From contig CAIKKY010000006.1 of assembly GCA_903828145.1 (NCBI GenBank), forward strand, positions 248,001 through 312,000: a stretch of 64,000 nucleotides of DNA, read 5' to 3'. Each line of letters starts with the position of its first letter. Within the stretch, counting starts at the first letter, position 1. The position numbers and the translations under genes were made by a program. This DNA is from an uncultured Hyphomicrobiales bacterium (GTDB taxonomy: Bacteria; Pseudomonadota; Alphaproteobacteria; Rhizobiales; Devosiaceae). Shown here piece by piece: positions 1 to 10,282 of the stretch. The notes beneath the pieces were generated by a model. That model saw nothing but the letters and a program-made list of their open reading frames with translations. It did not search any database and had not been told where the DNA came from.

Positions 1-285
1 CATCAGGCTGTGGCCGGGGTGGCAACTGACATGGAGAATGGCACCGTCGGCGCCGGGCGTGCGCTTGGGCCAGCTCAGTTTCACCGGCCGGGTCACGAGA
101 TTATAGGGCGGCGGCGCGATGGCGCGCCAATGGCGCAACAGATCCTCGTTGGCGAAGCCACGCCGCTTTAGCGCCGGGTCAAGCGCCCGACCGAGGGCCT
201 CGGCGAGCCCGGCGGCGCGGTTGAGCCGCTTGGCGGGCTTGTCGGTCTTCTCGATCTTTTCAGCCTTGGGCTTGGCACTTGTCAC
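1..285 (-). CDS. DUF721 (DciA-like) protein, 3' end cut by window edge
   Basis: The 95 codons present read from a GTG start at 285 and run off the left edge. After a Lys-rich tail of about 17 residues comes a typical DUF721 N-terminus: an LAEAL-type helix, then a D-x-x-L-R-x-W-x-x-I segment, and later an ILHV-x-C core strand. The start is preceded by AAGGA at good spacing (8 nt). DUF721 is related to the DciA helicase-loader family; a replication role here is only inferred. The gene is divergent from mutY across 58 bp, a common alphaproteobacterial arrangement (mutY / DUF721 / DsbA-like / smc), so DsbA-like and smc genes may lie beyond the edge. Confidence 0.85.
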   Translation of the reverse strand, partial: MTSAKPKAEKIEKTDKPAKRLNRAAGLAEALGRALDPALKRRGFANEDLLRHWRAIAPPPYNLVTRPVKLSWPKRTPGADGAILHVSCHPGHSLM

Positions 286-343
286 GGGATAATTCCTTGG
301 CCGGGCTTGTCACGGGGCTGGCCGTGCCCAACAACCTACCACA

Positions 344-1411
344 ATGTCGAGGCTCACGAAAAACACGAACTGGCCGGCGCTGAATGCCGGCGCCGTGCTG
401 GCTTGGTATGATGCCCATGCGCGCGTGCTGCCGTGGCGCGTGCCGCCGGAGGCGCGCCTTTTGGGCGAAAAGCCCGACCCCTATCGCGTCTGGCTCAGCG
501 AAGTCATGCTGCAACAGACGACCGTCGCGACGGTGGGGCGCTATTACGCACGCTTTTTGTCGCTGTGGCCGCGTGTGGCAGACCTCGCGGCGGCCCCGCT
601 CGATGCGGTTCTCGTTGAATGGGCAGGGCTCGGCTATTATGCGCGGGCGCGCAATCTCCACGCCTGCGCGCAGGCCGTGGTCGAGCGGCACGGCGGGCAC
701 TTCCCCACAAGCCATGCGGCGCTTCTCTCGCTTCCCGGAATCGGGGCCTATACGGCCGCCGCCGTCGCCGCTATTACCGCCGATGAACCGGTCGCCGTGC
801 TCGATGGCAATGTCGATCGCGTGCTCGCGCGTTTCCTCGCGCTTGAGGTGCCCGTGGTCAACGCCAAGGACGAGCTTCGGGCCTATCTGACGGCCCATGT
901 GCCGCAACGGGCCGGTGATTTTGCGCAGGCGCTGATGGACTTGGGCGCCACAATCTGTGCGCCGAAAAAAGCCGCCTGCCTTGTCTGTCCGCTGGCCGAT
1001 GACTGCCGGGGGCAGAAGGCCGAGCCGCTGCGCTTTCCGATCAAGCTCGACAGGAAGCCCCGCCCGACACGCTATGGCCATGCCTTCGTCATCCGCGATG
1101 CCGGGGGCGATGTCTATCTGCGCCAGCGCGGCGAAACGGGGCTTTTGGCGAAAATGACCGAAGTGCCGGGCTCGGACTGGGCCGATGCGCCCACCCCGCC
1201 GAACCCGCCGTTTGCGGCCAAATGGCAGCGGCGCGGCGCGATCAGCCACGTTTTCACCCATTTCGCGCTGATGCTCGATGTGTGGGAGGCGGTCGCCCCC
1301 AACCCGGCCGTGCTGGCCGAAGGCTGGTGGACATCCCCCGCCGCGCTGGGGCGCGAGGCACTGCCGACGCTCTATCGCAAAGTGCTGGCCGAGGCCGGGC
1401 TCCCGGGCTGA
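344..1411 (+). CDS. mutY: A/G-specific adenine DNA glycosylase MutY
   Basis: Base-excision repair enzyme that removes adenine mispaired with 8-oxoguanine. The 355 residues match full-length MutY. The N-terminal half is the HhH-GPD fold with LPWR (29-32), SEVMLQQT carrying the catalytic Glu53, the hairpin LPGIGAYTA (130-138), and catalytic Asp154 in VLDGNVDR. The [4Fe-4S] ligands are Cys205, 212, 215 and 221 (C-x6-C-x2-C-x5-C). The C-terminal third is the NUDIX-like 8-oxoG recognition domain. It is convergent with ccrM, with the two stops 2 bp apart. Confidence 0.97.
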   Translation: MSRLTKNTNWPALNAGAVLAWYDAHARVLPWRVPPEARLLGEKPDPYRVWLSEVMLQQTTVATVGRYYARFLSLWPRVADLAAAPLDAVLVEWAGLGYYARARNLHACAQAVVERHGGHFPTSHAALLSLPGIGAYTAAAVAAITADEPVAVLDGNVDRVLARFLALEVPVVNAKDELRAYLTAHVPQRAGDFAQALMDLGATICAPKKAACLVCPLADDCRGQKAEPLRFPIKLDRKPRPTRYGHAFVIRDAGGDVYLRQRGETGLLAKMTEVPGSDWADAPTPPNPPFAAKWQRRGAISHVFTHFALMLDVWEAVAPNPAVLAEGWWTSPAALGREALPTLYRKVLAEAGLPG

Positions 1412-1413
1412 TG

Positions 1414-2574
<1,161 letters not shown>

Positions 2575-2579
2575 TTAGT

Positions 2580-2616
2580 GAATCCTGGTGAACAGGCGCT
2601 TAGCGGGTAAGGTTAA
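2580..2616 (-). promoter_or_regulatory. ccrM upstream region: GANTC site and TTAACC half-site
   Basis: A GAATC (GANTC) sequence sits at 2580-2584, about 42 nt upstream of the ccrM ATG. A TTAACC hexamer, read toward ccrM, sits at 2611-2616 across the rnhB stop region and resembles half of a CtrA box. In Caulobacter the ccrM promoter is CtrA-dependent and its leader has GANTC sites. I do not see a full TTAA-N7-TTAA site, so CtrA control here is only suggested. Confidence 0.35.
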
Positions 2617-3277
2617 CAGGGACTGAAGACGCCTCGCGGCTGGTCTTTTCAACAAGCGCCACGCGGCACGGCGCAAAATCCATCCGGTGGTGGCGACCCG
2701 GACCATGTGCGGTCAAGGCGCTCATATGCACCGGCGCGGCATAGCCCTTATGGCTCGCAAACCCGAAATGCGGCTCTTCATCATGCATGATGAGGCACAT
2801 CCGGTCGCGTGTCACCTTGGCGATGATCGAGGCTGCTGCAATGGACATCGATAATCCATCGCCCCCGACAAGGGCCGTCGCGGCGCAGGGCAGACCCTTG
2901 GGCACGATATTGCCATCAATGAGCGCGTGGTCGACCGCACCGGGAAGTGCCAGCACCGCCTGCCGCATGGCCCAGAGCGTTGCATTGAGGATATTGCGCT
3001 CGGCAATGAGTTTGGGCGGCGCGGAAATCACCGAAAACGCCGCTGCCGCAGCGATTTCGTCATAGAGCCGTTCGCGAAGCGCCGGGGAAACCAGCTTTGA
3101 ATCATTGAGCCCCGGCAGCTCGAACCCGTCGGGCAGGATCACCGCCGCAACCACCACGGGTCCGGCGAGGGGGCCACGCCCGACCTCATCGACGCCGCAG
3201 ATGATGCGTGCGCCACTCGTACGGGCCGCCTGTTCAGGCGCAAAGCTCGGGCCGGGGGACTTGGAATCACTGGTCAT
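2600..3277 (-). CDS. rnhB: Ribonuclease HII
   Basis: Endonuclease that cuts RNA in RNA-DNA hybrids, including single ribonucleotides. The signature CGVDEVGRGPLAGPVV is at about residues 27-42, with catalytic Asp30-Glu31; the later acidic residues lie in LNDSK and ALIDGN. A C-terminal KVTRDR and HKGYA-type segment fits the family. I chose the ATG at 3277 (225 aa) because homologs begin shortly before the VDEVGRG motif. An in-frame ATG at 3325 would add 16 residues of non-family sequence. It is 61 bp upstream of ccrM on the same strand, so co-transcription is possible. Confidence 0.94.
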   Translation of the reverse strand: MTSDSKSPGPSFAPEQAARTSGARIICGVDEVGRGPLAGPVVVAAVILPDGFELPGLNDSKLVSPALRERLYDEIAAAAAFSVISAPPKLIAERNILNATLWAMRQAVLALPGAVDHALIDGNIVPKGLPCAATALVGGDGLSMSIAAASIIAKVTRDRMCLIMHDEEPHFGFASHKGYAAPVHMSALTAHGPGRHHRMDFAPCRVALVEKTSREASSVPVNLTR

Positions 3278-3444
3278 CGCCTGAGGATCATACGAAGGCC
3301 GGCAATTGCAACCCACAAAAGGCATGGCCCCTTGGGCTCAACGCAACTTGCTCTCGGGCTGTAAGAGGACAGAAAGGAATGATCCGTATTACTATAAGCA
3401 GTTAAACGTATTCATGCGGCGCTGGCGCCCGGTTTCCTGCCCCT

Positions 3445-5364
3445 ATGTCTCTTCTGCTTGACCAGATCAAATCGCTGCGCAACGACCCGGCGGGTGCCGC
3501 GCCAAAGGCCCTGCAGCGTCCGCACGCCTTTGTCACGGTCCTGTCGCTTGCGGTTTTCGTGGTGGTTCTGGCCCTGCGCGATGTGGCGACGATCAGCGGC
3601 TCGACGCTGGTGATGCGGCTCGCCGTGGCGCTGGTGATGATTGTTGCGTCGGGCGCCATTCTCTTCATGGTCGACGCCGAAAGCCGCCCCCTGATGGTGA
3701 AAACGGCGCTGGCCTGTCTGGAGGCGCTGGTCCTGGGGCTGGTCTTCACCGGCGTCCGGCCGGGCGAACCGCTGGAAAGCTTCGCCATTTTCACGCTGTT
3801 CGGCCTTCTCGTCGGGCTCGCCAGCACGTCGATCCTCTGGGCGGTTTCGGCTGAGATTGCGCTTGGGGTGGCGCTGTTTTCCGCGCTGGGGCCGCTTCTG
3901 GTTGAGCGCTGGTATCTGACCGTTCTGGCGCTGTCGTCGCTGCCGATTGCGGCCTTCGCCGCGCTGCGGCTGCGTGCGGCGCTGGTGGAGATTTTCGAGG
4001 CGCGGCAGAAGCTGAACAGTGTCGCCGCCGAAGCCCTGGCGATTGCTTCAGAAAATGCCAAGACCGCGCTTGTTGACCAGGTGACGGCGCTCCCCAACCG
4101 CCGTGCCTTTGTCGCGGAGGTCACCCGCCGTCTGCGCGGCCGGGCCAATGTGCAGCTTATTGTCGGGATCCTCGATATCGACGCCTTCCGCTCGGTCAAC
4201 GAACGCTTCGGCCGCCAGGGGGGCGACCAGTTGCTGTCGGAAATCGGCCGACGGCTCAAATCCATTGACGTGGTGCCGATGACGGTCGCCCGCATTGGTG
4301 CCGATGAATTCGGGCTGCTGATTCAACGGGGGCTTTCCGACCAGGTGCTTGAACAGTTTGCGCGGGCCCTGGCGCTCTCGCTGGCTCAGCCCTTTCGGCA
4401 GAACGCGACGCCGACCGGCGGGCTGACTGCGGCCATTGGCTTTGCACGGTCGCGGCCCGGCGACAGCAGCGATACCCTGCTCGACCGCAGTGATTTCGCT
4501 GCCTTCGAGGCCCGCCAAAGGGGACCCGGCGAACTGGTGATTTTCTCGGAGGAGCTTGAGGGCCGCATGGCGCGGGAGCGCGTGCTGGAAAATGAGCTGC
4601 TCGATGCCAATCTTGAAGAGCAGATCCGGCAGGTCTACCAGCCGATCTACGATATCGAGCAACGGGCGCTCATCGGCTACGAGGCGCTGGTGCGCTGGAA
4701 CAGCCCGACGCTGGGCGATGTGTCGCCCGCCGATTTCGTGCCCGTGGCCGAACGGCTGGGTCTGGTGCCGCGCATTACCGGCATCGTGACAGCGGCGGCG
4801 CTGGCGCTTTCAGCCGATCTGCCGATGGGCGAACGCATTTCCATCAATCTGTCGCCGCGCGACCTCAATTCGGCCGAGGGCATGCGGCGGCTGCTCACCC
4901 TGCTTGAAACCTCAAACTTCAGGCCCTTGCGCGTTGATTTCGAAATCACCGAAACCGCCGTGATGGGTGATCTGGATGAGGCGCGCGGTCTGCTGCTGCG
5001 GCTCAAGGCGCTGGGCGCCAACATCTCGCTCGATGATTTCGGCACCGGGCAATCCAGCCTCAGCCGGGTGCAACTGCTGCCGCTTGACCGGATCAAGATC
5101 GACCGCACTTTCGTCGTCGATATCGAGACCAACCCCGCCAGCCTGTCGATTGTGCAGACAATCATTGATCTGTGCCGCAACCTGGGCGTGACCTGCATCG
5201 TCGAAGGGGTGGAAACGGAACGGCAGGTCGAAATCCTGCGCGAGTTGGGTGTGCGCTATTTCCAGGGTTTCCTGTTCGGCTACCCCCGCTCCGCCAGCGC
5301 CATCCGCGAGGATATGGCCGCCGCCGACGCCGCCGCATTGGAAGCGCAGGCGCAATCGGCCTAA
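3445..5364 (+). CDS. Membrane GGDEF/EAL protein, probable c-di-GMP phosphodiesterase
   Basis: The N-terminal 200 residues hold several hydrophobic segments (about 30-50, 55-75, 90-120, 125-150, 155-175), so it is an inner-membrane sensor. A GGDEF domain follows (about 210-365), but its signature reads GADEF at 285-289. The EAL domain (about 385-620) looks intact: Glu413-Ala-Leu, DDFGTG from Asp530, EGVE from Glu587, and a final QGFLFG. From family knowledge a complete EAL with an altered GGDEF suggests c-di-GMP hydrolysis, with the GGDEF as a possible GTP-sensing module. Weak cyclase activity cannot be ruled out. The stop overlaps that of the opposing radical SAM gene by 4 bp. Confidence 0.92.
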   Translation: MSLLLDQIKSLRNDPAGAAPKALQRPHAFVTVLSLAVFVVVLALRDVATISGSTLVMRLAVALVMIVASGAILFMVDAESRPLMVKTALACLEALVLGLVFTGVRPGEPLESFAIFTLFGLLVGLASTSILWAVSAEIALGVALFSALGPLLVERWYLTVLALSSLPIAAFAALRLRAALVEIFEARQKLNSVAAEALAIASENAKTALVDQVTALPNRRAFVAEVTRRLRGRANVQLIVGILDIDAFRSVNERFGRQGGDQLLSEIGRRLKSIDVVPMTVARIGADEFGLLIQRGLSDQVLEQFARALALSLAQPFRQNATPTGGLTAAIGFARSRPGDSSDTLLDRSDFAAFEARQRGPGELVIFSEELEGRMARERVLENELLDANLEEQIRQVYQPIYDIEQRALIGYEALVRWNSPTLGDVSPADFVPVAERLGLVPRITGIVTAAALALSADLPMGERISINLSPRDLNSAEGMRRLLTLLETSNFRPLRVDFEITETAVMGDLDEARGLLLRLKALGANISLDDFGTGQSSLSRVQLLPLDRIKIDRTFVVDIETNPASLSIVQTIIDLCRNLGVTCIVEGVETERQVEILRELGVRYFQGFLFGYPRSASAIREDMAAADAAALEAQAQSA

Positions 5365-6509
5365 AGCAGGCTCATCTGACTGCCGCTGGCCCCTGGCGGC
5401 ACAAACAGGTCGCGCCGCAGGGGCGCGGGGCGCGGCCCGAACCCGGCGCGCTTTCGGGCCAGATCGAGCCTTTGCTGGACAAGGAGCGCAAACGGGCCTT
5501 CGCCCACCATGCGCTCACCAAACCGCGCCGTGTAATTGCGGCCGCCCCGCGCTTCACGCGTCAGCGCCATGACATGGGCAAACCGTCCCGGGTAATGCCG
5601 CATCAGCCACTCGCGGAAGATATCGGCCACTTCGCCCGGCAGCCTGAGGAAGATTCCGCGCACATCATAGGCCCCCATGCGGGCGGCGGCGGCGACAATC
5701 GGCTCGATTTCGCTGTCATTAAGCGCCGGGATGACGGGGGCCATCATAGCCATGACCGGCACACCCGCCTCGGCAAGTTGCCGCACCGCATCGAGTCGCC
5801 GCTGCGGCGTCGAGGCGCGCGGCTCCAGCGTGCGGCTCAAGCGGTGATCGAGACTGGTGATCGATAGGGCGACGCGGCACAGGCCCAGTGCCGCGAGATC
5901 GCTCAACACATCGAGATCGCGAAGGACCAGCGCCGATTTCGTGGTGATCGTGACCGGATGCCGGGTTTCGAGCATGACTTCAAGGATCGAGCGGGTGATC
6001 CGATGGGTGCGTTCGAGCGGCTGATACGGGTCGGTATTGGTGCCCATGGCGATGGGTTCGGCCTGATAGCCCGGCCGCGCCAGCTCGCGCCTCAGCACCT
6101 CGGCGGCATTGGTCTTGACGTAAATCTGCTGCTCGAAATCAAGCCCGGCCGACAGGCCAAGGTAGCTGTGGCTGGGACGCGCGAAGCAATAGCTGCAGCC
6201 ATGCTCGCAGCCGCGATAGGCGTTAATCGAGCGGTCGAACGGCACATCGGGGCTGTCATTGCGCGAAATGATGCTGCGGGCCCGCTCGATATGCGCGGTG
6301 GTCACCGGCGCCGCCGCCGCGGTATCCTCGTCGTCCTCGGTCCAGCCATCATCGAAACTTTCCCGACGCTCAGCCTCGAACCGGCCTGCAGCATTGGTCT
6401 GCGCGCCCCGCCCGCGAACGAGGCGTGCATCAAGGTAATCGTGGCGGGGCAGGTCCGCCGCGCCAACGCGCTTCAGCCGTTCAAAATCGGGAGCCTGGGT
6501 GAGTTTCAT
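5361..6509 (-). CDS. PA0069-family radical SAM protein
   Basis: The radical SAM cluster motif C-x3-C-x2-C is at Cys101, 105 and 108 (CEHGCSYC), preceded by the family's RGRGAQ-N-x-x-GRFE signature (about 32-44) and a FDRSINAYRG segment. The family resembles spore photoproduct lyase-like proteins; its substrate is not established. The ATG at 6509 has GAGG eight bases upstream; in-frame ATGs at 6527 and 6563 are possible but worse placed. Length from 6509 is 382 aa. It is monocistronic here, convergent with the GGDEF/EAL gene. Confidence 0.93.
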   Translation of the reverse strand: MKLTQAPDFERLKRVGAADLPRHDYLDARLVRGRGAQTNAAGRFEAERRESFDDGWTEDDEDTAAAAPVTTAHIERARSIISRNDSPDVPFDRSINAYRGCEHGCSYCFARPSHSYLGLSAGLDFEQQIYVKTNAAEVLRRELARPGYQAEPIAMGTNTDPYQPLERTHRITRSILEVMLETRHPVTITTKSALVLRDLDVLSDLAALGLCRVALSITSLDHRLSRTLEPRASTPQRRLDAVRQLAEAGVPVMAMMAPVIPALNDSEIEPIVAAAARMGAYDVRGIFLRLPGEVADIFREWLMRHYPGRFAHVMALTREARGGRNYTARFGERMVGEGPFALLVQQRLDLARKRAGFGPRPAPLRRDLFVPPGASGSQMSLL

Positions 6510-6592
6510 TGGGGTATCCTCGGCCATGACTATGACCGAGGAACCGGAACAAATCAAGAACAAGCCGCCGTGATGACGGCGCAGTGATGGGA

Positions 6593-8617
6593 CTAGCCCG
6601 CGATCTTCGAAAAATCGGCAACGAGGTGCATGGTAGCCCGCAGGGCTGCGAGCAGCTTCAGCCGGTTTTCGCGCACGCCCGGATCGGGATCGTTGACGAG
6701 CACCGCCTCAAAGAAGGCATCGACCGGCTGGCGCAGGCTCGCGAGCGCGCTCATGGCCGCGCCATAATCATTGCGGGTGATTTCCGCCTTCACTGCGGCT
6801 GCACCCTGATCGACGCCCTTGGCCAGTGCCATCTCCTCGGCCCCGGCGAGCTTTGTTGCATCAAGTGCACCGGCATAGGAGCGGCCGTCCTTCTTTTCTT
6901 CGGCAGCAAGGATATTGGCCGCGCGGCGATATCCGGCGAGCAGATTGGCGCCATCGGCGGAACCGAGGAGGGCCGACAGGGCATCGACCCGCTGTGTGAT
7001 TTCCAAAAGGTCAGTGCTTTGCGGCGTGATGACCGCATCGACCAGATCATAGCGCGCGCCCTTGTCGCGCAGCGTCACTTTCAGCCGGTCGTGGAAGAAT
7101 TCAAGCAGGCTCGGCCCGACGGAAAGCGGGAAGCTCAGCCTATTCTCGACGATGATGCGGATGACGCCGAGTGCCGCGCGGCGGAGCGCATAGGGGTCGC
7201 GCGAGCCGGTCGGCTTTTCATCAATGGCCCAGAACCCTGTGAGGAGATCGAGCTTGTCGGCCAGCGCCAGCGCCATGGCAATGGGCTCGCTCGGCACATA
7301 GTCGGACGGGCCGACGGGCTTGTAATGATCGGCAAGGGCATTGGCGATTGCGCCCGTTTCCCCAGCCGCAAGGGCATAATAGCGCCCCATGATCCCCTGG
7401 AGTTCCGGAAATTCGCCCACCATGCCGGTCATCAGATCAGCCTTGGCGAGACGGGCAGCGCGCTGCGCCTCGGCCACCGGGGCGCCGATAGTCGCGGCAA
7501 TCTGACCGGTGAGGGTTTCAAGCCGCTCAATGCGGTCGAGCTGGCTGCCGAGCTTGGCATGGAACACGCTGTCGCTGAGCCGCGGCAGGCGCGCTTCGAG
7601 CGGCTGCGCCAGATCCTGCTCGTAAAAGAACTTGGCATCCGAAAGCCGGGCGCGGATCACCCGCTCATTACCCGCAACAATGGCCGTGCCACCATCGGAG
7701 GCGATCTGGTTCGAAATCAGAATGAAGCGCGGCGCGAGCTTGCCGTCGGCATCGCGCAGGCAGAAGCATTTCTGGTTGGCGCGGATCGTCGCGATGATGA
7801 CTTCCTCGGGCACCGCGAGGAATTGCGGATCGAAGCCGCCCATCATCAACACCGGCCATTCCACAAGACCGGCCACCTCTTCGAGCAGGCCCTCGTCGTG
7901 AATGACACTGAGCCCCTGCGCAAAGGCGAGATGATCGGCATCGGCGCGGATGATGTCCTTGCGCCGGTCGATATCGAGCACGACACGCGCCTTTTCGAGC
8001 GCCTGTACATAATCGTCAAACCGCTTCACGCGGATGGGCTGCGGTGCAAGGAAACGGTGCCCGAACGTGGTCTGGCCGCTCGTGACCTCGCCCGCCTTGA
8101 ACTCAATGACAGTGGGCTCGTCGTTTTCGGTGCCGAAGGTGGCGGTAATAGCGCGCAGCGGCCGCACCCAGGTGAGCCCGCCATAGCCCCATTGCATGGA
8201 TTTAGGCCATTCAAACCCGGCGATGATTTTGGGGAGGAGCCCCGCGAGGATTTCGGTGGCGTCGGCACCGGGCTTTTTCACCCGCGCAACATAGAACTCG
8301 CCCTTTTTCGGGTCGGTCTCGATGGAGGCCTCAGCGATGGTTTTGAGCCCGGCGGCCTTCAGAAACCCGTCGACAGCGGCCTCGGGCGCGCCCACACGCG
8401 GGCCTTTGCGCTCTTCAACGCTATCGGGCGACCGCTGCGGCACGCCGGAGACAGTGAGCGCGAGACGGCGCGGCGTGACGAACGCCTTGGCGCCCTCATA
8501 GACCAGCCCGGCATCGACCATGGCATTGGTCACGGCGGCTTTCAGCACCTCGGCGGCGCGGCGCTGCATGCGCGCGGGGATTTCTTCCGAGAACAGTTCG
8601 AGCAGCAATTCGGGCAT
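6593..8617 (-). CDS. glyS: Glycyl-tRNA synthetase, beta subunit
   Basis: Beta subunit of the heterotetrameric bacterial glycyl-tRNA synthetase, needed for tRNA recognition and activity. The N-terminus [15 protein letters not shown] is diagnostic, and the C-terminal DALRF-like anticodon region ends with [13 protein letters not shown]. The length of 674 aa is normal. I start at the ATG at 8617, which places the family motif at residue 3; the frame stays open for 43 more codons upstream without family similarity. The alpha subunit gene glyQ is about 9 kb away on the other strand, whereas the two are usually adjacent. Confidence 0.97.
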   Translation of the reverse strand: MPELLLELFSEEIPARMQRRAAEVLKAAVTNAMVDAGLVYEGAKAFVTPRRLALTVSGVPQRSPDSVEERKGPRVGAPEAAVDGFLKAAGLKTIAEASIETDPKKGEFYVARVKKPGADATEILAGLLPKIIAGFEWPKSMQWGYGGLTWVRPLRAITATFGTENDEPTVIEFKAGEVTSGQTTFGHRFLAPQPIRVKRFDDYVQALEKARVVLDIDRRKDIIRADADHLAFAQGLSVIHDEGLLEEVAGLVEWPVLMMGGFDPQFLAVPEEVIIATIRANQKCFCLRDADGKLAPRFILISNQIASDGGTAIVAGNERVIRARLSDAKFFYEQDLAQPLEARLPRLSDSVFHAKLGSQLDRIERLETLTGQIAATIGAPVAEAQRAARLAKADLMTGMVGEFPELQGIMGRYYALAAGETGAIANALADHYKPVGPSDYVPSEPIAMALALADKLDLLTGFWAIDEKPTGSRDPYALRRAALGVIRIIVENRLSFPLSVGPSLLEFFHDRLKVTLRDKGARYDLVDAVITPQSTDLLEITQRVDALSALLGSADGANLLAGYRRAANILAAEEKKDGRSYAGALDATKLAGAEEMALAKGVDQGAAAVKAEITRNDYGAAMSALASLRQPVDAFFEAVLVNDPDPGVRENRLKLLAALRATMHLVADFSKIAG

Positions 8618-8702
8618 GGCACACCGGGCGTTCAATGACGGCGACTGCCTAGCAAGCACCGGCCCTGTTGTCCACAATCGCCAGAGAAAGCCCGCGCGGC
8701 GC

Positions 8703-8897
8703 CTAGAGCCCGCCCGCCGGACCGGAGCCGCCCGACGACCCCTCATCGGGGTCGGGCAGGACGGCAGGCTTTTTCAGTTTTTTACGCGAATAGAGCCCCG
8801 GGGCTGGCGCCACCTTGAGGTGAAACAGCGGCGAGCTGAGCGCCCGCGCCGCAAGATTGCGGGGGCGCGGCGGCTTTTTCGGCGTCGGGCGCTTCAT
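8703..8897 (-). CDS. Small basic protein, ArfA-like (alternative ribosome rescue) candidate
   Basis: A 64-residue protein whose ATG overlaps the stop of the upstream MFS gene by 4 bp (ATGA), so translation is probably coupled. The first 44 residues are very basic and contain the pattern N-x-AARAL-x-x-PLF-x-x-x-V (14-29), then Y-x-RKK (36-40). This resembles E. coli ArfA (EALLHDPLF-x-x-x-V, then Y-x-RKG), which recruits RF2 to ribosomes stalled on non-stop mRNA. The last 20 residues are Gly/Ser/Pro-rich and are encoded by a hairpin, as the dispensable ArfA tail is. The ArfA assignment is my inference from short motifs. It could instead be an unrelated conserved basic peptide. Confidence 0.5.
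   Translation of the reverse strand: MKRPTPKKPPRPRNLAARALSSPLFHLKVAPAPGLYSRKKLKKPAVLPDPDEGSSGGSGPAGGL
8731..8756 (-). promoter_or_regulatory. Hairpin inside the 3' coding end of the ArfA-like ORF
   Basis: A perfect 6-bp GC-rich stem (8737-8742 with 8748-8753, five-base loop) is extended by three more C-G pairs across a three-base bulge (8731-8733 with 8754-8756). It lies within codons 47-56 of the small basic ORF. No T-run follows, so it looks more like an RNase-processing or ribosome-blocking structure than an intrinsic terminator. Confidence 0.5.
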
Positions 8898-10213
8898 GGG
8901 GTCGCCCCGGGCTCGGGGCTCGCGTCGATCACCGGGCGATCTGTGGCCGGACGCGGGCGCTCGGGCGGCAGATCGTCCTGATGGTCCTCGGCGCGCGGAT
9001 CGAGAGTGACTGTGCCCGGAGACACGCCTTTTTCGGCATTCATCGCGCGGAAGCGCACGCGACCCCGCGCATCGCGCACCGGTCGCACTTTCATGCGCAA
9101 AAACGCCGTGACGGCAAGCGCGCCATGGAAGGTGGCGGTGACGATGAACAGCCCCACCGGCGCAATGGCGTTCATCACCCAGCTCGCGAGGATGGGCCCG
9201 ATGGCGAGCCCGATGCCGAGAATCAGCAGCATGCCGCCAGCGACCCGACCGAACTCGCCGTCGCGGGCAAAGTCGTTCGCATGCGCCACGGCGATGGCGT
9301 AAAGCGGATAGGCGCCAAAGCCGTATAACCCGAACAGGATGAACATCATCGGCCCATTGCCGGGGTTGATCAGCACGGTGAGGAGCCCCACCAGACCGGC
9401 AAAGCCCGAGAGGGCGGTGATCACCAGCCGCCGGTCCATGCTGTCGCTCAGCCGCCCGATGGGCGTCTGCGCCAGGGCCCCGACGATGGCGGTGACCGAA
9501 AACAGATAGGCGATGGCCGAGGCATCAAGCCTTTGGGCATAGCCATAGACCGGCGCCAGCGTGCCGAAGGCGCCATTGGTCATGCCGCAGGCAAAGGCCG
9601 CGATCACCGCGAGCGGCGAGGTGCGATAGAGCAGCATCACATCGAGCTTGGCCGAGGAAATCGGCCTCGGCTGCGGCGTCGAGGTCATGGCCGTGGGCAG
9701 CACGGCGCAGATGAAGCTGATGGCGCCCACGATAAAGGGCACGAACCCCGCCGTTCCCGTGACCGACATGGCAAGCTGGCCCAAGGTCGAGGCCGCCATG
9801 TTGATGGTGACATAAATCGAGAAAATGGTGCCACGGCTGCGGTTATCAGCCACTTCGTTGAGCCAGCTTTCAACAATCATTGCCGCGCCGGCAAAGCAGT
9901 AGCCCGAGAAAGCGCGCAGCAGAATCCAGCCAACATCGTTGATCCACATCAGGTTGAGCAGGATCGTCACTGTGCCGATGGCCGCCATGATCGAGAAGGC
10001 GCGGATGTGGCCCACGCGCTTGACCAGCATGGGAACGCTGATCGATCCGGCGACAAACCCCACCGACCATCCCGTGCCGATCAGGCCGAGCGCGAGCAGG
10101 GAAAAATGCTCTTCTGCACCGCGCACCGACAGCAGCAGGCCCTGCAAGCCGCCGCCGAACATCAGAAGAGCGGAGCCGATGAACAGGGCATAAATCTTGA
10201 GGACGGACGACAT
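8894..10213 (-). CDS. MFS transporter (YcaD-like)
   Basis: 439 residues with about twelve hydrophobic segments and an MFS-type loop after TM2 (VPMLVKRVGHIRAFS, about 61-75); TM4-5 include VESWLNEVADNRSRG, typical of the YcaD/UPF0226-type MFS group. The second half carries a matching loop, IGRLSDSMDRRL. The substrate cannot be read from sequence. A hydrophilic tail of about 60 residues rich in Arg, Asp and Pro follows the last segment. The gene is translationally coupled to the downstream ArfA-like ORF. Confidence 0.92.
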   Translation of the reverse strand: MSSVLKIYALFIGSALLMFGGGLQGLLLSVRGAEEHFSLLALGLIGTGWSVGFVAGSISVPMLVKRVGHIRAFSIMAAIGTVTILLNLMWINDVGWILLRAFSGYCFAGAAMIVESWLNEVADNRSRGTIFSIYVTINMAASTLGQLAMSVTGTAGFVPFIVGAISFICAVLPTAMTSTPQPRPISSAKLDVMLLYRTSPLAVIAAFACGMTNGAFGTLAPVYGYAQRLDASAIAYLFSVTAIVGALAQTPIGRLSDSMDRRLVITALSGFAGLVGLLTVLINPGNGPMMFILFGLYGFGAYPLYAIAVAHANDFARDGEFGRVAGGMLLILGIGLAIGPILASWVMNAIAPVGLFIVTATFHGALAVTAFLRMKVRPVRDARGRVRFRAMNAEKGVSPGTVTLDPRAEDHQDDLPPERPRPATDRPVIDASPEPGATP

Positions 10214-10282
10214 GGGAATCCTTCCCCGGGTGACGCTGCGGCACCCGCTAAGCGGGGACTTGGCCGAGATTAGGGCAGGAGC

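Noticed and set aside
6584-8638. Long open frame (about 680 codons) antisense to glyS
   Set aside because: It mirrors the full glyS gene; high GC and the codon usage of glyS explain the lack of stops. The peptide has no recognisable domain.
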